Source: Gongronella butleri
Taxonomy: Eukaryota > Mucoromycota > Mucoromycetes > Mucorales > Cunninghamellaceae
NCBI GenBank assembly: GCA_025201375.1
Contig: JAIWZP010000095.1
Location: 1 to 64,000, forward strand
DNA: 64,000 nt
Direction: 5' to 3'
Each line of letters opens with the position of its first letter. Positions within the stretch are counted from its first letter, which is position 1. This document shows positions 32,541 through 45,823 of the stretch, piece after piece. The notes beneath the pieces were generated by a model, which made no database searches, was not told the DNA's origin, and worked only from the letters and a program-made list of their open reading frames with translations. The translations under genes and the position numbers were made by a program.

Positions 32541-34234
32541 CCTCATGAAATACTCGCTCCGTCTTCACAAAAAGCTTGAGCTCCACATTGTGCCTCCAAT
32601 CAAGATCAACCCGCAAAGCTCCTCCATGCTCGTCACAACGCCATGCCATCGCCAAATGACCCTGTTCACAATCTATTAGTCGCCTTTTCTAGCCTTGTGC
32701 TTGCTTAAAGCATATTTATTGCCATCTTTTTTCCATAGTTCACTTTTATCTTTGACTCTCAAGTCCCTCCCCTTTGTCATATTCAATTTCACTCAATTCC
32801 ACTCGATTCCACTATATTTGTAAGGATCATGCAACGTCGACATCCCTCCACCTCACACAATTGCAAGTAAATGATTTTTTTTACAAAAAAAATAAGAATC
32901 AATGAATTTAATGGGTAGCAAGCGTGAGCTCGAGTCTCAGAGTTCGCCGCAGGGGAGTAAAAAATAGGTGGTGTATATTATTGTGCACACGTACATCAAA
33001 ATCTAGCCGCAGCGAGCCTCCAAAACTAAAATAAAAAAAATGGGTTCCCAAAAATCTCGCGAAACTTATACACGGGATGAAGCGCGTTGCGGATCCACGG
33101 AAAAGGTGAAAAAAGTACGCGGCCAAAGCACCCATTGGCGAGCAATGGATAATTTTCAAATTTTGTTTAAAGGCGAAAGACTCTGCCAGAGTGCTCCATG
33201 GGGCTGCATTGACGCGTCCATTAGCACTAAATGTTCAAGGTGCATGAATTTGGCAAAAAAAAAAAAAAAAGAGAAAAAATGAGTAAGCACAATCTAGCAT
33301 ATGCACTTTTATGACGCAGTCATATGGTCTTTGCAGCGCGTTAATTTTGCTGAGATTTTTTTTTTTTTTTTTTTTTTGATGATGGAAATTCACGTACGCG
33401 CCAGGGTATGCTCTTTTTGATGATGTGTATTTCCATGTCTTTATGATCATTTTTCGTCGAGATGGTCATTTTTTCGTCGACTATGACAAGGTTGTGCCCA
33501 CAAAATGCGATTAGCGGCATTTGTCCCATCCTTTTGGTCGCGTCGCTCACGGTGTTCGCTTGTGCATCCCTCCCCTTCCTATTTATTCTTTTCGGCCTTT
33601 CCTTGTTTTTATTCTCTCTCCACTTTTCTGCCTTTTTTTTATTATTCTTTTTATTTTTAACCGTTTGACCACCTGCTTGTGGTAAGCCATATTGACACGT
33701 CTCTGCTAGACCCGGTCACTAACATTTGTATTAAGGTCTTACAGTATTATATATTTCAAAAAGGATAATAATCCAAAAACCCGTCTTTTCGACTTGCCCT
33801 ATATCATTTTGGTGCCCCTTTTACAAAGACGACAGGCAGCCTGCTAGTTCACACGACACACTGTGAATGACGCATTTTTTTTGACAGATTTATCATATCA
33901 TATGATCATCTTCCACAGCGACATTGGACCTGCACAGCTGCACTGCAGCGCTCTAATGCAGGTGGCAATGCGCAATGGCAATTCATCATCATTGCGTTCA
34001 CACACTGGTATGATATGATACAGAATGAATTGATTGCCGAAAAAGACACACGATTCCAAAAAGACGAGTTTTGTTCTTTTTAATTCATTTTACTGTATTT
34101 CATACTGTATGATATACCGCATTTCTTGTCATATTCAATGCGTCCAGGATGAAAAACAAGTCAATTTGGACCACCGTGTATTAGACATGGTAAGATTTAT
34201 TTGTTTACGGATACAATTTATACAAATGACAAGA
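32541..34234. other. AT-rich intergenic region
   Basis: No gene recognised. Contains T-runs (33356-33377), repeated TTTTCGTCGA strings near 33450-33480, and between 33890 and 34120 several ATCATATCATATGATC / CATACTGTATGATAT palindromes of the kind clustered at 56.5-58.3 kb. Confidence 0.45.
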
Positions 34235-36086
34235 TTAGGAGCGCGGGTCGTATGATTTTGCGCTAGAGATGGATGCAGGGCGGCGCGGCTTTTCGTCGTA
34301 TTGCACGACAACATCCTTGAGTTCCTCGGAGCCAGCTGATCCGTGGGCGTCCTCAACGTGCTCGTGGTGGCCCTTGCCGTCATAGTTGGACTCGTTGTCT
34401 TGCTTGGCTTCTTCTTGCGCAAGCAAGATGGCGCGGCGGCGCTCCAGTTCCTCCTCGCGCCATTCGGCACCGCGGAAGCTACCTTCGATGCGTGCCATGA
34501 CACAGCACGCCAGACAATTGCCAAACACATTCAGCGACGTGCGCGCCATGTCCATAATGGCATCCACACCAATGATCAGAGAAACGGCAGACAAAGGAAG
34601 ACCATATTGGCTCAGCGTACCAGTCAGCACAATCAAGGAAGCACGAGGGATCTAAAATTAATCATTAAAAAAGGGGGTCAATTTTTTTCTTTTTTCCCCT
34701 TTTTTGTTGTCAATGTTTGTGGTCACTTTTGGGCACTTACAGCAGCCACACCCTTGGACGAGAGCATGAGTGTGCCCATGATGGAGAGCTGGGTGGCGAC
34801 GGGCAGATTCAGGCCGGCGGCTTGAGCAGCAAAAATGGATGCCAAAGTGAGGTACAGCGTGGTACCATCCAAATTGAACGAGTAGCCACAAGGGATGACG
34901 AAGCCGGTGATGGCGTTTGAGCATCCAAAGGCGCGCATCTTTTCAAACGCCTTTGGCAGAGCGGATTCGCTGGATGCCGTGCTGAATGCAATGAGCCAAG
35001 GTTGCCCGACCGCCTTGAAAAAGCCCCAGACCGGGATGCGTGCCATGAGCATGACGGGCATCAGGATCACAAGCAAAAAAATCACAAGCGATGCATACAA
35101 CGTGCCAATCAGCTTGCCGAGATTGCCAAGCACAGAGATGCCATTGCTGCCCACCGTGTTTGCAAGCGCGCATCCGATACCAATGGGAGCATAGTTCATC
35201 ACCAGAGCCACAAACTTGAACATGACCTGCGAAAGAGACGAGTTGATGCGCAACATGAACGCCTTGGACGTGCGGTCTGCAAGCATCGTCGCGCACGAAA
35301 ACATGGCAGCACAAAACACAATTCCAAGAATTGAATTGTCCAGCCAAGCTTGCGCAAAGTTCGTGGGAACAATCAATTTCAATTCCTAAAAAGAAAAAAA
35401 AGGGGATGAGCCTTTTTGTTTGTTCTACGATTGCAGCCACTTTTTACCTTTTCCCAAGTGATGTTGGAATTTTGCTCTTGCAGCCCACCCACCGCTGGAT
35501 CAACCGATTCAGGCAGAGTGACGCCAACGCCAGGCTTGGTAAGATTGGCCATGATGAGACCAACAGCAAGGGCAAAAGTAGTAACAACTTCAAAATACTA
35601 TTAACGAGAAAAAAATCAGTTTCACGTGCAAGATTCTTGATAAAAAGAAAAAAGAGGGCTTACAATGATGGTCTTGATGGCGAGGCGGCCAACCTTGGCG
35701 ACATCGTCGCCGTGACCTGCAATGCCGACGACAAGTGTCGAGAAGATAAGCGGGACCTCGATGATTTTGATCATGTTGATGAATGCGTCGCCTAAAGGCT
35801 TGATTGCCTTGCCCGCAGCGGGGGCAAAATGGCCCACTAGAATGCCAACGACCATTGCAAAGATGATCCAGAACGTGAGATTCGTGTACTTTCTGAGAAA
35901 ACGCCAGATGAACAGGAACGGATTCATAATCAGCGTGTTCCATAGGAACAAGATCCCGCCGCCCACCGCGGCGACCACAGGATTCGATTTGTGTGGTGGC
36001 TCCTCTGGGATGTCAAGGCTCAGCGACTGGTCACCCGCCTGCGGGCCAGAGCTTTTGAACTTTTCAAGGACGCGCTGAAATGGCAT
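34235..36086 (-). CDS. SLC1/DAACS-family dicarboxylate or amino acid:cation symporter, 544 aa, 4 exons
   Basis: Exons in transcription order: 36086-35664, 35597-35448, 35385-34741 and 34651-34235. After a hydrophilic N-terminus the first helices include FWIIFAMVVGILVGHF, then an IPLIF-type segment (KIIEVPLIFSTLVVG). The C-terminal core shows re-entrant loop and substrate/cation motifs: SSESALPKAF, GYSFNLDGTTLY (about residues 358-369), SSKGVAA/IPRASL and a DAIMDMARTSLNVFGN helix. That set defines the GltP/DctA/EAAT fold, closest in wording to the bacterial DctA/GltP branch. It imports glutamate, aspartate or C4-dicarboxylates with H+ or Na+ across the plasma membrane. An acidic-basic cytosolic tail of ~80 residues follows. 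All exon junctions are phase 0. Confidence 0.92.
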
Positions 36087-37879
36087 GATTTACAAGAAAA
36101 GAGGAAGGAGTAAAAAAGAGGGAAGGGGGAAGAAGTGATTCCGCCACTTCCCCCTTGGCCCTATTTAATGATTTTTTTTTATCCACCGCGATCGGTACCC
36201 GCTGAATTTGGCAGAATCCTGTCGGTCCTGAGATGCTTGCTTTGTGCGACGGTGATCCAGAGTGTAAATTTCCAAATTTGTCCGTTCCTGACGGTCATCC
36301 AGCCCACTTTTTTCCCGGTAAATGAAGTGGTGGCTATGGAAAAAATGGCCATTTAAAGGTCTAGAGGGGTCATGTGCACTTTGAATCACGGAATTCAACA
36401 CATCTTGAGGCTGAAGCAGGACTTGTAAGGGGTCATTTCCTTGTTTTTTTTGTTTTTTGTTTTTTTTGCAACCATTGCTTCCTTTTTACTGCCTTTTTCT
36501 TTTTCTCAGGGTCAACCAATTGAACCTTAATCAAAAACAGCAAGAAGAAGCAACAGAAATCACACCCGTATCATCCCACCCAAAAGAAGAAAAGTCAAAA
36601 GTCACGCAACCAAACGGATGTTGCTTCTTGGTCCATCTCTTATCATGCTTCACAGAAAGAGAGTCTGGTCTCTGGCCCCAACTTTCTTTGCTTTGCGCCG
36701 CTTATCTCGCGTTTCTGTCCTGCCCAAGTTACGCGCAACCAGCGGGCTGGATGATGCCTTTTTTTGATTTTTGATCCGCGCAAAACTCCCCAGTTCTCCC
36801 TTTTTCATGTGAACCTTATCTTGAAGTCCAAAGGATAAGCCCAAAAGAAGGTTTCGAGGAAAGCTTCTCTTGCTTCCAGCATTGACATCCCGCCCAATGG
36901 GGAGAATAGGGCGCTTAATTGGGATGAGCGGGCAAATCCCAGGGTCGACTGGCGCGCGCGCGCGCGCAACAATGAGTTTAAACGCGCAACGTGTGTGATC
37001 TGGTGGTCACTCACGCCACCTTTTTTTTTTTTGATTATCGCGGAATCCTGCCTGATCCGTGAGCGAGGTCCGTTTTTGCGAGACGCGAGGTGCTGCGTAC
37101 AAGATGTCCTTCCGGAGCCATTTATTGATCCAATGACTTGGTTTGGACGACACCCGAATGAATCCGCTCAAAGTCACAAATGGATGATGGCTTGGAAAAA
37201 AGCACCAATCCGGGGCACAATGAAAGGAACCAAAAGAAAAAAAAACTCCCACCGCGCGCTCTCTGCCGAATTGCACCGGATCACTAGGTAACACGTGACG
37301 TTTGAGCGACGCACATTGCTCGAGTCCTGTTGGGCATGTCATCGGGCATCATGAACGCGTTCAAAAACACACCAAACAAGAGTATTTCTTTATTTTTTTT
37401 TGAATCCTAACGTTGGGATTTTAAGCTTTTCCTTGCCCTTGACGCGCTCCTTTGCGAAGTCGCGATGATTTCAAAGAACTGGTTATGGTTTCCTTGAAGC
37501 CTAACTAGCAAAATAATAATAGATCACGCTTATTTTACGAAATTGAACTCAAACACGGTGGCCTCTGCTTTCATTCCATGCTTGTGGACAACCAGAAGCA
37601 ATCATTGTCGCAGCTTGGCAATTCCGGCCAGCATTTCCAACCAGAGTCAGCGTTCAGGTCCGAGTCTGCAGGATTTTGTCGCGATAGAGCGAAAAAAAAA
37701 GCTCGTAAAACATGGAATTGGACCTCGCTTGATTGTGCTTTTTATTATTCAGGTGTCTGTTTAGCTCGTTGCTTTGCGAGAGTGCGATTCCTGACATGGA
37801 TTATGCAACAGTTGCGCTTGTTTGATGGAAAACACTGTATTTGACAATTTATTATTTATTAAAATCTACAGGATCATAT
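36087..37879. other. 1.8-kb intergenic region
   Basis: Upstream of the SLC1-like gene and downstream of paladin. A (CG)-rich GCGCGCGCGCGCGC run lies near 36952-36967. No coding frame or RNA gene recognised. Confidence 0.5.
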
Positions 37880-40800
37880 CTATGACAGATCAAAGGAATG
37901 GAGGGAGATGACGTTGGTGATTTCGCGGTGGCTGCTGAGCCACTCTGAGAAAGTGGTGAGGCGATTGGCGTCCTCGACCGAGGCAATTTCGTCGCGATCA
38001 TCGTCGTGGGCATGCAAAAGGTCGTCGTCGCCGTCGTCTTCGGTGTGCAGGGTGCATGTAGGCGAAGCCGCCTCTTCCAGCAGGTATTCGGCAAAGACAA
38101 TGAGATAAAAGTAGCGCACGAGGTAATTGAGGCCGACTTCCTTCATCGTATGATACTTTTTCGAGCGTGTGTCCTCCATAGACTCGAGACGCAAGCGATA
38201 ATCATAAATGGCCTTGCGCAAGTTCTGCATGTGGTCGCACATGTTGATCGCCTTGTCGGTGAGGCGCTTGGCCAGCTGGCCAAATTGCAAAAGGCTGATC
38301 AGCTGCAACACAATCTTGTACTCGCCATTGAGGTATCGATCGCGCTCATCATACGCCTCGTCGCGGTCCGCCTCGAACACGCGGCTTGGGGACGTGCTCG
38401 TCAACTCATCATTGTCGGCATCGTCCAGGACTTGACTCGTGCTCAGCGAGCTCGACTCGTCCGTGTGGATGTTATTGTTCAAAATCATCGAAATCAAGCA
38501 TGCGGTAACCATGGCTGTCGTGGTGCGACCTCGTCTATGCAAAAAAAAAAAGAAAACGAAAAAAGCGCGTCAATCGCCGCGCTTCCCCCCCTTTTTTTTC
38601 TCTCAATTGTCATTTACCCCATTTGACAATTGAAAATGACGTCCTTGCCAACGTGAGCCTCCAAGATGCGCTGTTTCAAGAGATCAAACACGTCGGGAAT
38701 GGGTGCTTGCTCATCGGTGATGGGGATACGGAAGTATTCGACGCGGTAGCCGTCGTCAATGATCGATTGGAATACCTCTTTGGGTGTCTCAATGTGCTCA
38801 ATGGGCGCCGTCTCCCAAATGGCCTATACATAAATAATGAAGACGGATTAGTGGGGGAAGGGGCACGGATCGCTTTTTTTTTTTTTTTTGATTTTGACAC
38901 ATTACCTTGAGAGTGAATCCACCATTGTCGTCGAGTGTCTCGTCGTGCAGCAAGAGTCTGCCCTCATACTCCTTTTGCTCGACGAGGGCATCTTGTTTCA
39001 TGCGATTTTCCATGCCCTCGACGCGCTCCTTGGCAATGCCTGTTGTCTCAAGGTTCTTGATGGGATCCGAATAGAGCCTGAGAACATAAGGTTGGTTGTT
39101 GACGTAGAGAACGGGCTCCTCTCGAAGGCACGTCCAGATCACGGTGCGCTTGCCATTGGGCCCAGCATCCATGGCAATAAGCACGGATTTGATGGCATCT
39201 TTGGATGGCATGGCGCAGCCGCAGATGAAGGGCGGCGAGAACGTTTTCATCATTTCGTCGGAACGCAGCAAATCTGCGGCCAACCCGCCGTCGACCGCCT
39301 CAATGACCGTGTTGTGAACGGCACGCTTGGCAATTTTCACTTGGACGCGGCGGAAATTGTACGCTTCATCAATCTTTTCGCGAAGATTCATCTTTTGACA
39401 ATTGGGGAACGCGTCATGTTTGAGAATGGTCTGCTGCGCGAGGACCTGGCCATGGCGCGAACGCACGACGGCCATGACCTCGGATGACAGGGCCATGCCA
39501 TCGCCTGTCTCTGTCTTTTCCACGGGGGTCAAAAGGTCCATCATGGCCTGGATTGTCTTGTTGGGCTGCTTGAGATCTTGCATGATGGTGTCCAGCTCTG
39601 CATGGCGCTTCGTCCACAAGGCAAACGTCTCCGTCTCGGTGACAGTGTGGTCAGGCGACGTGTCGTCGAGGTAGGCATTGAATGAGATCAGAACAAAATA
39701 GCGCTGAAGCGCCATGATGCCGCTTTTGAGCAATCGGATGCGCTTTTCCGGTTGCGTCTCGTTCTCGGCACGGATGTGCAGCGACTCGATCATGTCACGT
39801 GCATTCTGCACAGCGCCGCAAGCGTCAATGGCCTCGTCCACCACGTATTTGTTCTCCAGACCATGCTTGATCACGCGCAAAAGGCTGTTGATAATCTGAT
39901 AATTTGGCCGATGCAAAGCTTCCATGTTTTTGATTTGTAAATCAGACGGCATTGGTTTGTTGTACATCCATCGAGTCACAAGCGACGCAATCACCGTGCC
40001 TGCAATCAAAAAAAAAAAAGGTGAGCAACATTTTTTTTTTTTTTTTGTCATTTGCCAGTGCTCTCTTCCTTACCAAGCGTGGAGCGACCAGCACCCACTT
40101 GACAATTCCTAAAAAAAAAAAAAAAAGGGTAAAAAAGATGAATTAATGAGTGAAACACGTAAAAAAAAAAAAAAAGAGAAATTGGCGCTTTACAAGACAA
40201 TGGCCGAGTCGGTGCAGCACTCTTCTGCGATGAGGATACGCAATTCGTCAAAGTCGACGGGGTCCGGGGACTTTTCGGCGGTGACGGGGACGCGATGATA
40301 TTCAAATTGAAGCACGGGTGTGCGATCGATTGTTTCCTCGGCGAGGTCGGCCTGGACTTGGGAGGCGACCGATTCCATGACATCACGGACAGTCATGACG
40401 TCGTTAGGATCGACGTCTTCCCAGGCGGCCATGACATTGCCCAGCTCGTCCTCGCCATGAAGCAAGATGCGATTGCCATAATTGGCAATTTCTTTGATGA
40501 CATCCTGCTTGAGTCGCTCCTCCAATTGCTCAAGACGCGTGCCCGTGATGCCCTGGTACGCGCGCATGTTGCGCAGGGTGAAGTAGCGATCGCGCAACAC
40601 ATAGGGAATGCCATTGATGTAGATGATCGGCTCCTCGCGCAAGTTGATCCACATAATCTTGCCATGTTGGTGCATCGCGTGGTTCTTTGCAAGTTGGCGC
40701 AGCACGGCGCGAAGCCCATTGACCGTGGGCTGCGCAACGCCATAAATATGCGACTGCCCAATGCGACGGAAATTGGACGCTCCATCAATGTAGAACGTGT

Positions 40801-43448
40801 GGTGCATGCGGCTGTCGCTCTTGCCATCCAAATTGCCATGACCATCGCCCAAATCGCTCGTCGTCAGCTCACGCAGCTTGTGACTCACTGCAGAAGCCGT
40901 GTCGCCGCCTTCTTCTTCGTCGCTCGAGTCCTCGCGGCTCACATTGCCACCACGCCAATAATCAATCTTGAGAATCGTCTGCGGCGTCAGCACATCACCT
41001 CGGCGCGACTAGGGAAGGAAAAGAGTCAGCCAAGAGCACACACAAAAAAACAAGAAAAAAAACAAAAAAAATGTACCTTTAGAACAAGTTCTTCCGCTTC
41101 GAGCGACATGACGCCAGATTGAGCCCCGGCGCCAATCATTTCAAACATGCCCGTGCGATTCTCGCGGCGCACGTTGCGGTCGACATTGGTGAGACTGTTG
41201 AGGTCGTCGACGGGGCGGAAATAATAGAGCTGGGGGCCCTTGACGCGCATATGCTGCACCATGTGCCAAATCTCCTCGCGTGAGTGGATCCACTCGGAAA
41301 ACTTGGTCTCAAAGCGCGTGTTTGCCGCGCTGTTGATGTATGCCGTAAAGCACAGCAACGCCATGTACCGCTGCAAGCCCACCGACGCGCGATAAAGGTG
41401 CGATGACGGCCGTCGATAGTCATTCGAGCCCTGAGTCGTCTGCCGGATGCGATTCAAAAGAATGTCGTCGCGCAAATTGATCACCGTGTCGGCTAGATTA
41501 AAAAAAAAGATGCGTTAGCACGCGAGAACATGTGAAAAAAAGCACAAAAACGCGTAAAAACACATAAAAATGCTTAAAAATTCGGTAACTTGCATTGGTT
41601 GATGACCGTGTCCAACAGATGCTTGCAATAATGACCAAATTCAAGGACAGAGACCAGAGAGGACACAATGTAATAGTTGCCAGCGACGGCATCCTTGAAT
41701 TTTTCAACAACAAGGCTGTTTCCAAAGACCCATTGCATTGTCGACTTTAAATCCGTCTGCGACGTGCCAAGGCCTAAAAAAAAAAAATAGGTGAGCAAGG
41801 GAATGTCAATGAGGCAATTCATCTACCTTCTTCAAGCAGGTAAATGAGGCGCAGCAGGACGTCTGTCTGAAGCTTTTGCTTGTCAGCGTCTTGGATGCCC
41901 TTGATCAACGGCTCAAGAACATCCGTGACCTCGTCGCTCTCATAAATATACCCAGGCACGGGGAAAGGATCCGCATAGCCCTGTTCAATCAATTGGGTGC
42001 GCCGAATAATTTGCGCCATCACAATGCCCATCGTCGCTACAAAAGGTAGAAAAAAAAGGGGCATGGGGGATGACTACGCGCGTTTCTCACTCGGAATGTA
42101 ATTTGTGTCTTACTGCGCACGACGCCCATGCCGCAATTGAAGATGAGGGGGTCGGTGGGATCTAAAGATTTGATGACACGTACGTATTCATCGAAATAAT
42201 TGTCCTCAGGTGCTTGCATGGGCCGAATCGGGATGCGAAAGTACTTTAATGAGTAGCCCTTCTCTTGGAACGACAGAAACACTAAGAAAAACCGTTTCAT
42301 GAGTAAAAAAAGTAATAAAAAAGAAAGCATTTTTATTACCTTCTTTGGGTGTCTGGACTTGGTCGGCGGCAATGAAGCAAGGCACAATGGTGCCGTCCTC
42401 CAATTCCTGATGGACGAGCAGCAGGCCGCCAAGTGTCTTGCTCTCACGGATGACATCGGCCTTGAGACGCTCTTCAACCATTTCCAGGCGCGACGCGTTG
42501 ATGCCGACAAAGGAATTCATGCTGTGCAGTGGATCAGCATACTCACGCAGCACATACGGATTGCCATTGAGATAGACTAAGAGGAAAAACAAGTCAATGG
42601 CACACACTCTCTCTCCATGAGGCACTTACCCAGCGGCTCTTCGCGTGTCAGGAACCTACAAATAAAAAAAAAAGCATGTCACACAATGTTGGACCGTGCG
42701 TCTTTGATCTGGTCTCCCCCTTACCATGTGCAACTCTGCTTGCTCTGGCTCTTGGGATGGCAATTGAGCAGGGCAAGAATGCTCGACAAGCCCACAACCT
42801 GTCAAAAAATAATAAAAAATAAGAAAGAAAGCGCGTCAACAGCGCCATTGAGGCTTTGCTAGCGGAATTGCGCCCTTACTGTTGGTTGAGCGACACCATA
42901 GACATTCAATTCCGCGGCGCGAAAGTTGGGCGCACCTTCCAAATGGAATTCCAACTTGGTGTTGATACCTATTTGCAAAAAAAGGGGGGGGAGGATCAGT
43001 TTCATCTCCAATGTGGCCTTTTTTTAAAATATGGCTCGTTTCTTTTTTCTACGGACCCTTGGTGAAATGATCCATTTTCAGGATGGTCTGGCGCGTAAGG
43101 AGGGTGCCAGTGCGTGATTTGACAAGACTGCCGATAAGCCTGAGGAAGCGGCGTGGGTCTTGGTCCCTGGGTGGCACGGGTGGAGGCGTCGATGAGATAG
43201 CAAGCGGCGACGGATTCACAAGCCGTGCGTCCGCGCTCACCACGTCGCGCAGGGGTGACGGGTGGTAGGGTTGTTGCCGCAGGTCATCCCTAGGAAGAAG
43301 AGCAAAAAACGTGGGAAATGAACACAAGACCAACGCGACGCGTGCTCTGCTGCCTGGTTTACCTGCGAGGCGGCACAAAGGGAGAAGTAGGTGGCGACGG
43401 CGACTCGGACGAGCTGCTAATATGCAGGGAACGTGGCGAGTCTGACAT
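37880..43448 (-). CDS. Paladin-like protein with three PTP-like phosphatase domains, 1507 aa, 15 exons
   Basis: Exons in transcription order: 43448-43363, 43289-43057, 42968-42880, 42798-42725, 42655-42630, 42576-42340, 42281-42114, 42036-41827, 41773-41594, 41492-41077, 41008-40194, 40108-40074, 39999-38906, 38823-38618 and 38534-37880. Each domain starts with QTILK, has an NFRR/NVYGVAQPT-type segment, a LREEP..Y(V/I)N..PYVLR block, and ends in a Cys-x5-Arg P-loop: NCGMGVVRT (C298), NCQVGAGRS (C847) and NCQMGRGRT (C1287). The repeats and loops match paladin (PALD1), a PTP-like phytase-fold phosphatase reported to act on phosphoinositides or inositol phosphates. All three loops keep Cys and Arg. 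One intron, 41493-41593, reads as GC-AG (see findings). A Ser/Pro-rich N-terminus of ~85 residues precedes domain 1. Confidence 0.9.
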
Positions 43449-45823
43449 GTCAAAAAAAACAAAAAAAGTACAGAAAAAGGAAAAGAGAGTGAAAAGGAAG
43501 ATGACACAAGAAAAAAAAAGAGCGCCCTGAGCCTTTTTATACCCACGTACTCTTGGTGTAACTTTCATCCACCCAATCAAAGAGCGCGGAGACCCCGTAC
43601 ATTGCGTATACCATTGTTTTGCAGCATTTTCCCAGCATGGACCCCGCACAAGAGTGCCATTGGGCCATTGGCCACAGCTGAATTTCAAGATGGGCACGAT
43701 CTTAACTTTGGCGGGGCATGTAGGGCCTGGACAAAAGTTAATGGATGCGACAGATAGCATGAATCATGTGGATGTTTGATTTTTCTGTGTGTTTCAAGGC
43801 AAATGGACCATTTCAAGGCTGTCTTTCAGTAGTGATTTCCCGGCACCAATTTAATCGGCCTCTGTTTACGACATGGCAGGGGATATTTGATGCATTTCAA
43901 GCAAGTACAAGTAGAGCACTAGGCATTAAAATGCTAAAATACACCAATTTGGCTCATTGCCAAAGTCGTAGCGATTTGATCTCTGTCAAATATGGATCCA
44001 CCACTGTGATCTTGGTCATTAAAAACGTTTGACCAAGTTCTGGATCAAGCTCTCCAAAAGGACCTTATCCAAAGGTGACAAACTAGGCAAAAATCGCACC
44101 TTTGGCCATTTATTAGTTGGCGAGAGCGAAACCAATCGAAGCTGGGAAAATATCAAAAAGCAAGCGAACCGAGAGGGTAAACGTACTTTTCACTGTGGAG
44201 GTCATTTTGTAGCGATCTCGGCGAGCAAAGGCTGATAGGCTGATATTACACTGAAAAATGTGCAAGATCATCACAGAACAGTATTAATTCAATATCAGAG
44301 AATATTTGCCATTGTTGGTTTCACATCCCTCTTTTCATCTCTTTCGATTTGGGGACCATTTGCATACGTTTGTCCAAAAATGCTCTTTAAAATATCAATT
44401 TTAGCAAAAGCGGCTCCAACATGCCAAACAAGCACTGCAGCGCTGCGAAACACTGCGCAACGTGAAGTGGCGAGCTAGAAACCCCTAATAGACGAGACGC
44501 GCAGCTGCCAGAGATCATTGAGGGCGCGCCACTTGCACATCAAAAAATGTGCAGATTTGAGCGCCCGAGAAGAAATCGAAAACGCGGGTCCGCAGAAGGA
44601 CACCAAACTTGCACACAAGAGACATCGCGTGGTGAAAACGACAAAAATGCCAAAAAAGAGCGTGATCGATCTGCTCGTTGGCGAGCCATGAGCAAAATCA
44701 GATAAAACTTTGCAAGCGATTTGCAGACGAAGAACGCGTCCATAGAGCCGCGCTGACGCATCCACCAGCAAGAGATGGACCGGGCCCAACAACTTGGTTA
44801 GGAACAGGTGCGTGTAACTCGACGATGGACGCGGTTTGTGACGCGTCGAACCTGTAGGCTAAATCTTGATCACGCGTTGGTTTTGCCGAAACTCATCTTT
44901 TTTCAGAGCTCACTGATGTCTGCGTACGCTTCACGTCGCGCTCTTTCTAATGATATAACTTTCAAGGTACTGCGGCCAATCCTCATTGAGTTGGACTTGA
45001 GATGAAAATTCGCCACTTTTGGGGGAAAACCCGAAAACAAGCCAATGGACCCTTGGTTTTAAGCTCGATTTCGTCGGTGAACGAGAGTCATCTACCAAGG
45101 GGTTGAATGGCGTGGCGATCTGAGGACCTAAATTTCACGATCTTCCGATGGTCGACTGTACCCCTTGGAATATTCGCAACTTTTGAAAATGGCCATTGCT
45201 CGGCGTCTGACGATAGCAAAGTTGCGAGGGTGGGCTCGTTCGAACGAGAGGAGTGAAATTGTTGGTTAAAAGAGTCGACGCTCTTGTGTTTAATGAAATC
45301 ATTTGATAAGCAACAAAAAACAAGTAAAAAATGCTTAAATCATCAATTTCTCGACACATGCTCAATCGGCACCCGATTATAAACGCAAAGCCTGTGGTTA
45401 ACAAATGCTTGCTATGATTTCTGTAAGTTTAAAAATGCATCTCACTTCAGGCAAAGTTGAACAATGTCCGAAAAAGGCAGAAATTTGCCAATTGCTATTG
45501 CGAGCACTACAATGGACCAACATCTTCAAAAGTTCAAGCCAGCTATTTCTTTTAATGACTGAAATAGATCCATTGGACCAGATGTTTGCCCTTGAACTTT
45601 GAAAACACTCGGAGCTGCTCGAAAAAAAGAGAACATGTCCATGTAAAGAGGTGCCTCGCACGCAAGCTGCGGTCGGGGTGAAAATGCATGCCGAAAAAAG
45701 AATAAACGGAAGCTCCGCTTCCATTTTCGTTGTTCTTCTTCCTTTCTCCTTGCAACTTTTTCTACCTTTTTCTACTTTTTCTTTCTTTTTCGTTCTCACA
45801 GACGCCTAGCAGCAAGGAAAGCA
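43449..45823. other. 2.4-kb intergenic region with dispersed repeat copy
   Basis: No gene recognised. Contains the inverse copy of the 13.6-kb repeat at 44570-44960 and a perfect CTCGTTCGAACGAG palindrome near 45236-45249. A pyrimidine-rich leader (45725-45800) precedes the kinase. Confidence 0.5.
44570..44960 (-). repeat. Dispersed repeat, copy 2 (inverse of 13.60-13.99 kb)
   Basis: On the minus strand this stretch keeps the same frame fragments as the 13.6-kb copy (VDASARL, SRSI.LFFGIF, LCASLVSF) and shared nucleotide blocks. Terminal repeats were not identified. Confidence 0.75.

Larger units (their letters stand above)
27780..32560 (+). other. Unidentified region with many intron-like boundaries
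   Basis: About 4.8 kb with repeated GTAAG/GTAAA donors and T-rich...CAG acceptors on the + strand: for instance donor near 28387 with acceptor near 28440, donor near 28497 with acceptor near 28570, donor near 29013 with acceptor near 29084, donor near 29403 with acceptor near 29462, donor near 29909 with acceptor near 29966, donor near 30771 with acceptor near 30867. Translated pieces show no domain and the frames do not stay conserved between duplicated segments. It could be a spliced long non-coding transcript, a fast-evolving gene, or a decayed gene. Function unknown. Confidence 0.35.
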
